Below, piece by piece: positions 1 through 7,661 of a DNA stretch of 64,000 nucleotides. The stretch is from Prevotella sp. (GTDB lineage Bacteria; Bacteroidota; Bacteroidia; Bacteroidales; Bacteroidaceae): NCBI GenBank assembly GCA_017619755.1, contig JAFZRU010000010.1, forward strand, positions 1 through 64,000, read 5' to 3'. A program made the position numbers and the translations under genes. Each line of letters starts with the position of its first letter. The first letter of the stretch is position 1. The notes under the pieces are model-generated. The model did not search any database and had not been told where the DNA came from. It saw nothing but the letters and a program-made list of their open reading frames with translations.

Positions 1-179
1 CATGGGCAAGAAACGACAAAACCTTCATACATCATCACAACAACCATGACAAAACAACTCGCCCAACTTCCGCTGAACTCATCGCAGACGCTCAGCGCAC
101 AGCCATCGAAGAGACAGAACGCTTTATCCGAGAATCAGAAATCAGACGGGGAGGCATTCCTCCGCATCTTCCCTTCTGA
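1..179 (+). CDS. C-terminal tail of an unidentified protein (5' end outside window)
   Basis: Reading codons from base 3 gives an open frame of 58 residues ending in TGA at 177-179. The last 40 residues, with the stretch SAELIADAQRTAIEETERF and ending GGIPPHLPF, look like a real charged helix and a short tail, and third codon positions are C/G-rich as in neighbouring genes. It is open to the left edge, so it is probably the end of a gene that starts outside the window. A competing frame (46-255) has its own ATG but a less protein-like composition. No family was recognised. The His/Asn-rich stretch just before the helix suggests a linker. Confidence 0.4.
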   Translation, partial: WARNDKTFIHHHNNHDKTTRPTSAELIADAQRTAIEETERFIRESEIRRGGIPPHLPF

Positions 180-283
180 GCGAGAGGTGCTCGCCTATTT
201 CGCTCCTGCCAAATGGGCGGCGGCGGATAGGAAAAGTCAAGGAGAGAGATACTAACGATAATATGAACCAAGAGGTTCTGTGC

Positions 284-334
284 TGCTGTAGGGGTGGACT
301 TTATGTCCATCCGCTCGCCCGAAAGGGCGAATGT
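284..334 (-). repeat. 51-bp double-hairpin dispersed element, copy A
   Basis: On the minus strand this copy matches 4629-4679 and 10651-10701 at 49 of 51 bases. The only two differences lie in the loop of the first hairpin (stem TCGCCC/GGGCGA; loop TTTC here, TGAC in the other two). A second hairpin has arms TGGAC/GTCCA around ATAAA. All 17 codons stay open in one frame (NIRPFGRADGHKVHPYS). It lies just past the stop of the TPR-HTH regulator. Confidence 0.85.
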
Positions 335-351
335 TCTCCGGAGCGGAAAAC

Positions 352-2109
352 CTATTTCCCATCCCTTTTCTTGATGCGGTATCTTGTGGAACGGATGGCT
401 TCCCGGCTGATGCCCATGATGCGGCATACCTCGTCATCTGTCTTTCCTATCTCATAAAGAATAAGGAAGAAGGCGTTGTGGGGCGTCAGGTTGGGATGCT
501 GCTGCTCGATTTTCTTGTAATCAACAAGGTGTGAGGCCTTGTAGTATTCCACAAAGCATTTGTATTCGTCGGCGTTCCAGTCCAAGGTCGTGCCGTTGAG
601 CAGCACATGGTCGTAGAGAATCTTTCCGTGGGCGAGCCTCACCGACATTCCATCCACCAGTTGTCCGATATTGGCGCTCAACTCGTCTATCTTTTGCAGG
701 TTTTGCTCGCGCTCGGCTTTCAGCTCCTCAATATGGGCACGACAAGAAGCAATGACTTGCCATTCATATCCATCTTTGTTGGGTGTCTCCGGCTCCGGCT
801 CGGAATGGGCGTTCAGGTTCTTTAGGTGCTCCACCTGGGATTCGTAGTTGGCTATCATCACTTTATCTTCCTTTATGCATTGCTCGGCATTTCTCACCTT
901 CTTTTCCAACTGCTCCTTCTCGTTCACGTACTGGCTAAGAAGGATTTTCTGCTCGTTCATGGCCGCCTTGGCCTTGGCCTGCTGATAGTTGTGATAGACA
1001 ACGAGGATGAGGATGATTACTGCCATCATGGCAGCAATCAGGCCCCGTGTCATCAATTTCTTCTCATAGGCATGGCTTGCGGCCTCCTCGTCGTATTGTT
1101 GTTGCAACGTTTGTATGGTCCTGTCTTTGAGGGCTGTGTTGACGCTGTCCTTGATGGCGTAGATGGCATAAAGCCTTTCGCAGGCGTCCTCCAATCCTCG
1201 GTGGTGGTCCAGGTCATACTGTAGCATGTTGTATATGACGACATCCTTGGGTTGCCCGTCGTCGAGCATGAAAGCCCTCTTCCATAATCTGTAGGCCTCC
1301 TCCTCTTTGTTCTCTTTCACACAGACGTCGGCAAGGTTTCCTAATGTGAGGGAGTTCTCTTGGTATTCCAAAGCCTCCTCGTAGCAGTTGCGGGCCTGTT
1401 GCCATTCACCTCTTTTATAATGCATGAAGCCCATGCACGCGAGGAAATGGGGCCTGTCCTCCGGGTAAGCCTCTTCCAAATAGGGAGCCAGCCTCTCCGC
1501 ATAATGGCAGAAACTGTCGGGTATCTCAAGGTTTTGGAAGGCGTGGCATAGATGATAATAGGAATAGGCAATCCAATTCTTTTCGGCCGCTGCCTGTGCC
1601 GCATGCAACGACTTCCGTGCATAATCCAACTGTAGGTTGTAGTTGCCGGCAAAACCATTGACATAGTATAAACTCTCATCTATTTTATATAGGTGGCGTA
1701 GGTTTCCCGTTTGCATTGCGATGTTTTCGGCTTCCTTGAACAAGACGACAGCCTGCTGGTAATCCTCCCTGTCGTAATAACCGGAGGCTTTGTAATAATA
1801 GGCATCCGTCAGGTTCTCCATGTCCCCATTTCGTTTGTAATAATCAATGGAGAAGTCTATGAGTGTGTCGGAATCAAGCGTATTGGCCGTTAGGTAGGAT
1901 GTCTGTGTGAGGAGCAAGTTGTAGTGGGCTTTGTCTCCGTCATTGTGAAAGGGGGTGTCTTGTAGTCTAAGCACCTCATGGTAGGCAGAGTCGTTCTGCC
2001 CTTCTATCAAAAGGGAGTCGATGGCAGCGAGGCTTTGCGCATCTGGGTGAGGGCCGCATCCCATGACAGACAGGATAATGGCAAGGATGAATAACTGTTT
2101 TTTTCTCAT
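352..2109 (-). CDS. Membrane-spanning TPR sensor with C-terminal HTH (one-component regulator)
   Basis: A 585-residue protein. It begins with a lipoprotein-like signal (basic MRKKQ, hydrophobic stretch, VMGC). Helical TPR-type repeats fill about residues 30-340 and should be outside the cytoplasm. One membrane helix follows at about 354-377, then a long coiled coil (roughly 380-500), then a C-terminal helix-turn-helix (about 540-580; TDDEVCRIMGISREAIRSTR) that resembles LuxR or sigma region 4. This architecture is a known Bacteroidetes type in which TPRs sense a signal outside the cell and the HTH binds DNA inside. I chose the start at 2109 rather than the longer frame to 2178 because a TAnnTTTG promoter (2136-2129) lies inside the longer frame. 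It is divergent from the Rhs locus and may control it, but its target is unknown. Confidence 0.8.
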   Translation of the reverse strand: MRKKQLFILAIILSVMGCGPHPDAQSLAAIDSLLIEGQNDSAYHEVLRLQDTPFHNDGDKAHYNLLLTQTSYLTANTLDSDTLIDFSIDYYKRNGDMENLTDAYYYKASGYYDREDYQQAVVLFKEAENIAMQTGNLRHLYKIDESLYYVNGFAGNYNLQLDYARKSLHAAQAAAEKNWIAYSYYHLCHAFQNLEIPDSFCHYAERLAPYLEEAYPEDRPHFLACMGFMHYKRGEWQQARNCYEEALEYQENSLTLGNLADVCVKENKEEEAYRLWKRAFMLDDGQPKDVVIYNMLQYDLDHHRGLEDACERLYAIYAIKDSVNTALKDRTIQTLQQQYDEEAASHAYEKKLMTRGLIAAMMAVIILILVVYHNYQQAKAKAAMNEQKILLSQYVNEKEQLEKKVRNAEQCIKEDKVMIANYESQVEHLKNLNAHSEPEPETPNKDGYEWQVIASCRAHIEELKAEREQNLQKIDELSANIGQLVDGMSVRLAHGKILYDHVLLNGTTLDWNADEYKCFVEYYKASHLVDYKKIEQQHPNLTPHNAFFLILYEIGKTDDEVCRIMGISREAIRSTRYRIKKRDGK

Positions 2110-2128
2110 GGCTATAGTGATAGATATG

Positions 2129-2136
2129 CAAAAATA
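2129..2136 (-). promoter_or_regulatory. Bacteroidetes -7 element for the TPR-HTH regulator
   Basis: Minus-strand TATTTTTG fits TAnnTTTG. It predicts transcription starting near 2122, about 13 bases before the ATG at 2109. Confidence 0.5.
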
Positions 2137-2314
2137 TGAAATTTTCTCGTCATCAGAAAATTTTACGACCTGTGACAAGCGTTGTTTTTTACGTTAACAA
2201 AACTTAAATAATTTTTTCAACATACTTGTTGTCAATGATTTAAAATCAAATTCCCGCAAAACGGCAGGAAAACAAAAAAACGTCAAAATCCTTTTTTCAA
2301 TAGATTATTATTAC

Positions 2315-2322
2315 TAAATTTG
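2315..2322 (+). promoter_or_regulatory. Bacteroidetes -7 element upstream of the Rhs locus
   Basis: TAAATTTG fits TAnnTTTG and lies in an AT-rich 300-base gap. It predicts a start near 2329, ahead of ATGs at 2356 and 2419. The promoter of the original rhs gene therefore seems to survive although its coding sequence is broken. I see nothing else clear in 2137-2418. Confidence 0.5.
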
Positions 2323-2418
2323 CCCTGATTTCATTCACCACAAATCGTTATAAATATGAAAGGATTAAAACCATGGTGTCGGAAAGCTCCACCACGCACT
2401 GCCTATAATCTTACTATT

Positions 2419-2523
2419 ATGAAGAGGTTACTATCAATCCTTCTACTCGTTGTCGCCCTCTTTCCTGCAGAAGGCCATAATAATCTTGGATTCACACAAT
2501 ATTTGAAGAATTTGTTCGTTTGA
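2419..2523 (+). pseudogene. N-terminal remnant of an exported Rhs/YD-repeat protein
   Basis: A 34-codon frame: MKRLLSILLLVVALFPAEG is a textbook Sec signal peptide, followed by 15 residues and TGA. An in-frame ATG at 2356 would add 21 residues. The Rhs core that starts right after it (2520) is in a different frame and lacks its own signal and thousands of bases of YD repeats. The simplest reading is that an internal deletion removed most of a large secreted Rhs gene and left its head out of frame with its tail. The identity as an Rhs head is inferred from position only. Confidence 0.5.
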
Positions 2524-4208
2524 AAAGTATGAAAACACCCTGCAAGAACGAGACTTACCTTGGCATCATCGATATCCCTCAGGATCCGATGGCGGTGACG
2601 CGGTTTGGCGAAAGCCACTACCGAAAGGAGGACGGTCAAGCAGCTGGGGACAGCATCTCCAACACACATTCGTTCTACTACGACCCCAACGGCAACCGCA
2701 CGGTGAAGGAGCATCTCGGCGGCGAGGCGGTGTGGGTGAACGGCACCAAGGCCGGGGTGAAAACCGACAGCATGGAATACTCCATCTACCCCAGTCCATA
2801 CATCTCCATCACCGGCAACCGCTGGACGAAGCACTACTACATCGGCTCGGAGCGCATCGCGTCGAGGACGGGAACGTTCGGGGATTTCGCCGCCCTGCAC
2901 ACCCCAGACAACCAGTCGGCGGGGAACGGACAGGTGGTCTCCGTGAATTATGCCGCCATTCGTCAGGCGGAGGAGGATTCCATCGCCTCTTTTTACGCAC
3001 AACTTGGAGTGCCATACGAGGTACAGCGAAATACGAGGGGAAGCGGCGTCCATCTCTATCTGCCCACATCATTGCCGGATGACAATCGTAGCAATTCGAC
3101 CGCGAATGAAGGAACCACGGGCGAAAGAGATCGGGATTCATTGCGCAACACCCCTACCACCTTAGACGGAGGGCAGGTGTATTACTACCATCGTGACCCG
3201 CTTGGCAGCACCTTGTCGGTGAGTGACAGCGTGGGTACTCTTGTCCAGCAGGTGGAGTACACCCCTTGGGGCGAGGTCTTCGTGGAGCTTCGTGGTGACA
3301 GCACGTTCACCACGCCCTACCTCTTCAACGGCAAGGAACTGGACGAGGAGACGGGGCTGTATTATTATGGGGCGAGGTATTATGACCCGAAACTGTGTGT
3401 GTGGTATTCTAGCGACCCGATGGAGATGGATTATCCATGGGTCAGCACGTATGGGTATTGTTTGGGGAATCCCATAAATGCTATAGACTCTTATGGAAAA
3501 GAAGTTGTCTGGAATATTTGGAATGGTTCTCATTCCAAAATAGTAAAAGCACTAAACCAAACAAATACTTATAATACTATATTTTATCGATTTTTGAAGA
3601 ACCAAGATAATGTATTTATAATGCCTTCCAATGATTTGTTTTGGGGATATGCTAATCCAAAAAGGATGTCAAATGGTTATAGTATACAGATTGGAAATAA
3701 TGGTTTTGTAAAAAATGGATTGTTAGTAGCTGATCCTACAATGATAGCTAAAGTTATTATGCATGAAGGCTTACACGCCAAATATAGTTTAGTTTATAAA
3801 GACGATAATCTTTCGAGTTATCCTACACTTTATAAACATATGCAAAACCAATACATAATGAGAGGTTACCAAGGTGAACATCAAGCAATGGGTGAAGGAA
3901 ATATTACAACATTGGTTCAGGGAATGAAAGAGTTTGACAAATATTATGGGACAAGTCATTCAGATGATTGGTACAATGCAATGGCATGGTGGGGAAGCCT
4001 AATGAGTGCATCTGATGTTTGGTTCAATTTAGATAATAAAGTACGAAATAATTATATGCTAATCCAACAAAATGAAGAAAGGTATATGCATTATTTAGAT
4101 GCAAAAGCTACATATTATGGCCACAAAACAAAAGAAAATATGAATTCAATGAATAGGGCTAAACAATCAGTTGATTGGAATTTATTTAAAAAAACACGAA
4201 ATGAATAA
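2520..4208 (+). CDS. Rhs core C-terminus with HExxH metallopeptidase-like toxin tip (5'-truncated)
   Basis: A 562-codon frame. Residues about 50-295 are the Rhs C-terminal core: YYDPNGNRTVKEH, YYHRDPLGSTLSV, EYTPWGEV, FNGKELDEETGLYYYGARYYDP. After KLCVWY the sequence becomes AT-rich and diverges fully from copy 2, which is the normal boundary of a polymorphic tip. The tip (about 270 residues) has MHEGLHAKY at 3759-3785; HEGLH is an HExxH zinc-protease signature, and GEHQAMGEG downstream could hold a third ligand. This suggests a metallopeptidase toxin, but no named family was recognised. Translation start is unclear because the natural N-terminus is missing. The stop overlaps the next gene by 8 bases, typical of toxin-immunity pairs. 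Confidence 0.75.
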   Translation: MKSMKTPCKNETYLGIIDIPQDPMAVTRFGESHYRKEDGQAAGDSISNTHSFYYDPNGNRTVKEHLGGEAVWVNGTKAGVKTDSMEYSIYPSPYISITGNRWTKHYYIGSERIASRTGTFGDFAALHTPDNQSAGNGQVVSVNYAAIRQAEEDSIASFYAQLGVPYEVQRNTRGSGVHLYLPTSLPDDNRSNSTANEGTTGERDRDSLRNTPTTLDGGQVYYYHRDPLGSTLSVSDSVGTLVQQVEYTPWGEVFVELRGDSTFTTPYLFNGKELDEETGLYYYGARYYDPKLCVWYSSDPMEMDYPWVSTYGYCLGNPINAIDSYGKEVVWNIWNGSHSKIVKALNQTNTYNTIFYRFLKNQDNVFIMPSNDLFWGYANPKRMSNGYSIQIGNNGFVKNGLLVADPTMIAKVIMHEGLHAKYSLVYKDDNLSSYPTLYKHMQNQYIMRGYQGEHQAMGEGNITTLVQGMKEFDKYYGTSHSDDWYNAMAWWGSLMSASDVWFNLDNKVRNNYMLIQQNEERYMHYLDAKATYYGHKTKENMNSMNRAKQSVDWNLFKKTRNE

Positions 4209-4641
4209 AATAAATACTATTTGTGTTATATTGTTGTTGCTTTCAACCATAGCAATTACACTATTGTGCAAAAACAATAATAAGAATGAAAAAAAATATG
4301 AAAGATATATAGATATTACCACAAACAATAAATCAACAAGGAAATGGGTTGAATATAAAAAGATACATCCATTTAACATTCAAGATACTATTCCTTATCA
4401 TAATTGTTATATTATAATTGAAAATGAGAAATTTTCTTACTATAGAGAGGGAAAAATGGAAGAATATAGGACAATGATAAGAGATACGTTATATCATTAT
4501 GAGACATATCGTTTTAAAGAAAAGGAAGATGATATTCTCCAATTTTACAACAATAATCAAGATACAGTTGTTCTATTTAGAGATAATTATGATGGCATAT
4601 CTGAATATTTTATATATGACAAACACAAACATTCGCCCTGA
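4201..4641 (+). CDS. Putative membrane-anchored immunity protein for the HEGLH toxin tip
   Basis: A 146-residue protein. Residues about 5-23 form one hydrophobic helix (ICVILLLLSTIAITLLC). The cysteine is not preceded by a proper lipobox, so a membrane anchor is more likely than a lipoprotein. The rest is charged and AT-rich, with no recognised domain. ATG 4201 overlaps the toxin stop by 8 bases, implying translational coupling. The immunity role is inferred from position, as for other Rhs tips. The last codons and stop (KHKHSP, TGA) are supplied by the dispersed 51-bp element, so the native C-terminus may have been replaced. Confidence 0.6.
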   Translation: MNKINTICVILLLLSTIAITLLCKNNNKNEKKYERYIDITTNNKSTRKWVEYKKIHPFNIQDTIPYHNCYIIIENEKFSYYREGKMEEYRTMIRDTLYHYETYRFKEKEDDILQFYNNNQDTVVLFRDNYDGISEYFIYDKHKHSP

Positions 4642-6073
4642 CGGGCGAGCGGATGGACATAAAGTCCACCCCTACAGCAACCCCGATCCCTACGTCTCCA
4701 TCACTGGCAACCGCTGGACGAAGCACTACTACATCGGATCGGAGCGCATCGCGTCGAGGACGGGAACGCTCGGGGACTTCGCCGCCCTGCACACCCCTGA
4801 CAATCATTCGGCGGGGAACGGTCAGGTGGCCTCCGTGAATTATGCCGCCATTCGCATGGCGGAGGAGGATTCCATCGCCTCTTATTACGCACAACTTGGA
4901 GTGCCATACGAGGTACAGCGCAATACGAGGGGAAGCGGCGTCCATCTCTATCTGCCCACATCATTGCCGGATGACAATCGTAGCACTTCTACCGCGAGCG
5001 AATACGCATCGAGTGAAAGAGACCGGGATTCATTGCGCAACACCTCTACCACCTTAGACGAAGGGCAGGTGTATTACTACCATCGTGACCCACTTGGCAG
5101 CACCTTGTCGATTAGCGACAGCGTGGGCACTCTTGTCCAGCAGGTGGAGTACACCCCGTGGGGTAAAGTCTTCGTGGAACTTCGTTGCGACAGCACGTTC
5201 ACTACACCATACCTTTTCAACGGCAAGGAACTGGACGAGGAGACGGGGCTGTACTACTATGGGGCGAGGTATTACGACCCGAAACTGTGCGTGTGGTATG
5301 GCGTAGATCCCTTGGCATTGAAAAATGGATTAGGATATCCTTACGTAATGAATTATAACAATCCTCTTCGATTTATAGATTCAAATGGGAGAAAACCCGA
5401 GCCAGCTGAAGCAGCAAGAATTGCAGCTCATGTGTATGGGGATAAAACAGATGATATTCTAATTGGAGGTTGGAGAGTTTCTCACAGAAATTTCAAAGAA
5501 GACTTAGGCCTACGTGATGCTGCTGGACTGAAATCCATGGTATATGAAAAAGTTGTGAATGGTATAGTTACAGAATATGTTTATGCAACAGCAGGAACTG
5601 ATGATTGGAGAGATTGCCTGGAAGATTTTTTGCAGCCATTTGGCCTTTCAGAACAATATCATATTGCTGCTGAAAATGCAAAAAAAATCTCGAAAGAACT
5701 AGGTAACAAAGAACTATCTTATGTGGGGCATTCTTTAGGTGGAGGTGAAGCTGCTTTGAATTCTCTTCTAACTTATGGTCAAGGCAAAGGAAGAAAGGCA
5801 TTTACTTTCAACGCTGCAGGAGTTAGTGATGTTACAAAAATTTTAGAGGGATCATTGAAGACCTTATTTCAATCTGAAAACTCCATTGAAGCATACATAC
5901 TTAGAACAGACCCACTAAATATGATACAAAACAAGAATAAGTTAATGCCAGATGTTAATGGAAACAAACATTATTTGTGGCCTAAAGACTTTAAGTCTTT
6001 ATATAATGGTCAGAGCATTGATAACATTTTAAAGAATTTTGGGGTTTCAAATCCCAAGCAATATGATAAATAA
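4616..6073 (+). CDS. Orphan Rhs cassette with lipase-like (alpha/beta-hydrolase) toxin tip
   Basis: The frame is open from 4499. ATG 4616 lies in the dispersed repeat and reads straight through it into Rhs core at 4690 (SITGNRWTKHYYIG), so this is a 5'-truncated, perhaps silent, cassette without signal or promoter. The core ends at KLCVWY; then VDPLALKNG and NPLRFIDSNG lead into a roughly 230-residue tip. The tip has the nucleophile elbow GHSLGGG (Ser codon 5732-5734), a candidate Asp in LRTDPLN and a candidate His in NKHYLW, in the order expected for a class 3-type lipase triad. Lipase effectors attack membranes of rival cells. The stop TAA overlaps the next ATG by one base. Lipase fold is likely; activity and expression are unproven. 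Confidence 0.7.
   Translation: MTNTNIRPDGRADGHKVHPYSNPDPYVSITGNRWTKHYYIGSERIASRTGTLGDFAALHTPDNHSAGNGQVASVNYAAIRMAEEDSIASYYAQLGVPYEVQRNTRGSGVHLYLPTSLPDDNRSTSTASEYASSERDRDSLRNTSTTLDEGQVYYYHRDPLGSTLSISDSVGTLVQQVEYTPWGKVFVELRCDSTFTTPYLFNGKELDEETGLYYYGARYYDPKLCVWYGVDPLALKNGLGYPYVMNYNNPLRFIDSNGRKPEPAEAARIAAHVYGDKTDDILIGGWRVSHRNFKEDLGLRDAAGLKSMVYEKVVNGIVTEYVYATAGTDDWRDCLEDFLQPFGLSEQYHIAAENAKKISKELGNKELSYVGHSLGGGEAALNSLLTYGQGKGRKAFTFNAAGVSDVTKILEGSLKTLFQSENSIEAYILRTDPLNMIQNKNKLMPDVNGNKHYLWPKDFKSLYNGQSIDNILKNFGVSNPKQYDK
4629..4679 (+). repeat. 51-bp double-hairpin dispersed element, copy B
   Basis: Identical over 51 bases to 10651-10701, with similarity extending leftward to about 4607. It provides the stop codon of the immunity gene and, in another frame, an ATG (4616) that opens into Rhs copy 2. 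It sits exactly at the recombination joint of the two cassettes. Confidence 0.9.
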
Positions 6074-6999
6074 TGAAGAAAGTATTTTTGTTTATATTGA
6101 TATCCTTTTGTAGCATTTACATTTGCTGGTTTCTTATTTCATTATATTATATGATTTTTGTCAATGATAATAAAAGCGAGTTAAAAGAAAATGATTATCG
6201 ATTATTTAAGGAAACACCAGCTTGGGATTTGGCCAAAGCTGTAAAGAATGCAGATGAAAAAAAGATAAAAGAATTGACAAACCACCAACCTGCATTAATC
6301 AATTATCAAGAGCCTAAATATGGTAATACCCTTTTAATGCTAACCGTGATGAATCAACAATTCAAACCTTTTGTCATTCTGTTGAATAATCATGCTGATG
6401 TTGATATTCATAATACCTTTGATGGTAGTTCAGCTATAATAGAAGCTGTGAAATACCAATGGTTTGATATTAAATTTGTTAAAACACTCGTTTCTTATGG
6501 TGCTAATGTGAATGATGTTAGTACAAGGGGGAATGAAAATCATAGCTCAATTTCTGCTCTTATGTCAGCTGTTAGTTCCGGGAAAAAGGAGTTTGTTGAA
6601 TATCTTGTAGATAAAGGTGCAGATGTAAATTACCGAAATAGTGATAATTGTTTTACTGCTTTGACAGAAGCAATGATGACAGATAAATATGAGATTGGCT
6701 ATTATCTTTTGTTAAGAGGAGCCGATTATATACGGCCTCTTTTTTATCGACCTGATTATTCTATTCCGATGGAATTGCAGGATTCTAACAACAAAGGTGA
6801 GCCAATATATTTGGCAAATTTTCTAAGAGAAAACTTTTTTGAATTATACACAAAAGAATATAAATACAAAATGTTAATAGTTACATTTTTACAACATAAT
6901 GGTGTAAACTATTGGGAAACGCCAGTGCCTGATTATATCAAAGAAAAAATACAAAAGATACATCCAAATAATTGGCAGGATATTTTAGAAAAATATTGA
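6073..6999 (+). CDS. Ankyrin-repeat membrane protein, putative immunity to the lipase tip
   Basis: A 308-residue protein. An N-terminal membrane helix (residues about 5-30) is followed by four or so ankyrin repeats (about 50-225), visible as GNTLLMLTVM, VSYGANVNDV, VEYLVDKGADVNYRN and LLLRGADY. The C-terminal 80 residues are unassigned. ATG overlaps the toxin stop (TAATG), so the pair is translationally coupled. Ankyrin proteins are known partners or immunity proteins of several antibacterial effectors; here the role rests on position. Anchoring outside the inner membrane would place it where a periplasmic lipase acts. The gene is strongly AT-rich, unlike the Rhs core. Confidence 0.65.
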   Translation: MKKVFLFILISFCSIYICWFLISLYYMIFVNDNKSELKENDYRLFKETPAWDLAKAVKNADEKKIKELTNHQPALINYQEPKYGNTLLMLTVMNQQFKPFVILLNNHADVDIHNTFDGSSAIIEAVKYQWFDIKFVKTLVSYGANVNDVSTRGNENHSSISALMSAVSSGKKEFVEYLVDKGADVNYRNSDNCFTALTEAMMTDKYEIGYYLLLRGADYIRPLFYRPDYSIPMELQDSNNKGEPIYLANFLRENFFELYTKEYKYKMLIVTFLQHNGVNYWETPVPDYIKEKIQKIHPNNWQDILEKY

Positions 7000-7106
7000 G
7001 CGAGGCTATGTATATAATAAAAAAATAGATAAGAATCTTAAACACATGTCCTACCGAACATCTTTGATATCCAATCTCTGTAATAGCTTTTTTAATGTGT
7101 ACAATT

Positions 7107-7631
7107 CGACTCCGACGGCAACTTGTCCTACAATCCAGTAGCGAGGAAGCGAACAGACACGACTACACGACCTACAGTATCTCTGTGTTCTTGTATCTGT
7201 GGGATAGTCTGAACCGCCTGAGAGGCATCTCGGAGGATGGCTACGTGTCGCTCTACTGGTACGACGCCGACGGCAACCGCACGGTGAAGGAGCATCTCGG
7301 CGGCGAGGCGGTATGGGTGAACGGCACCAAGGCCGGGGTGAAAACCGACAGCATGGAATACTCCATCTACCCCAGTCCATACCTCTCCATCACCGGCAAC
7401 CGCTGGACGAAGCACTACTACATCGGATCGGAGCGCATCGCATCGAGGACGGGAACGCTCGGGGACTTCGCCGCCCTGCACACCCCTGACAACCATTCGG
7501 CGGGGAACGGTCAGGTGGCCTCCGTGAATTATGCCGCCATTCGCCAGGCGGAGGAGGATTCCATCGCCTCCCTGTACGCACAACTCGGAGTGCCATACGA
7601 GGCTCCGAGCAACAAATGTGAAAAGACCTAA
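7107..7631 (+). pseudogene. Third Rhs-core fragment, truncated at both ends and frame-disturbed
   Basis: From about 7200 the frame reads WDSLNRLRGISEDGY, YWYDADGNRTVKEH, then the shared core up to GVPYEA, where it leaves the other copies and stops within eight codons. Upstream at about 7107 a YD-type segment (FDSDGNLSYNP) occurs in a different frame, so at least one frameshift is present. No tip remains. It carries more of the upstream YD repeat than copies 1 and 2, so it preserves sequence of the lost parent gene. Confidence 0.75.
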
Positions 7632-7661
7632 AATTATGAACAAGAAAAATAAGTGAACAAC

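Larger units (their letters stand above)
2690..7601 (+). repeat. Three-copy Rhs-core repeat (2690-3405, 4690-5300, 7270-7601)
   Basis: The three blocks are near-identical in DNA. Copy 1 runs from the 'GNRTVKEH' codons to 'KLCVWY'. Copy 2 starts later, at 'PYVSITGNRWTKHYY', and ends at the same 'KLCVWY'. Copy 3 covers the first half and stops after 'GVPYEA'. Copies 1 and 2 match for about 600 bases and then part abruptly into unrelated AT-rich tips. Such a layout lets homologous recombination swap tips onto a full-length rhs gene. Confidence 0.9.

Noticed and set aside
46..255. 69-codon plus-strand frame at the left edge
   Set aside because: A frame starting at base 3 has better codon use and a more protein-like end; the two overlap in different frames.
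2403..3053. 216-codon minus-strand frame across the Rhs core
   Set aside because: Val/Arg-rich shadow of the GC-rich core; the same shadow appears at copies 2 and 3.
4499..4615. Upstream extension of Rhs copy 2 into the immunity gene
   Set aside because: Lies in another frame of the immunity gene; composition is not Rhs-like.
4629..4679. Rho-independent terminator at the 51-bp element
   Set aside because: Stems lack a following T-run and the whole 51 bases, not only the stems, are conserved between copies.
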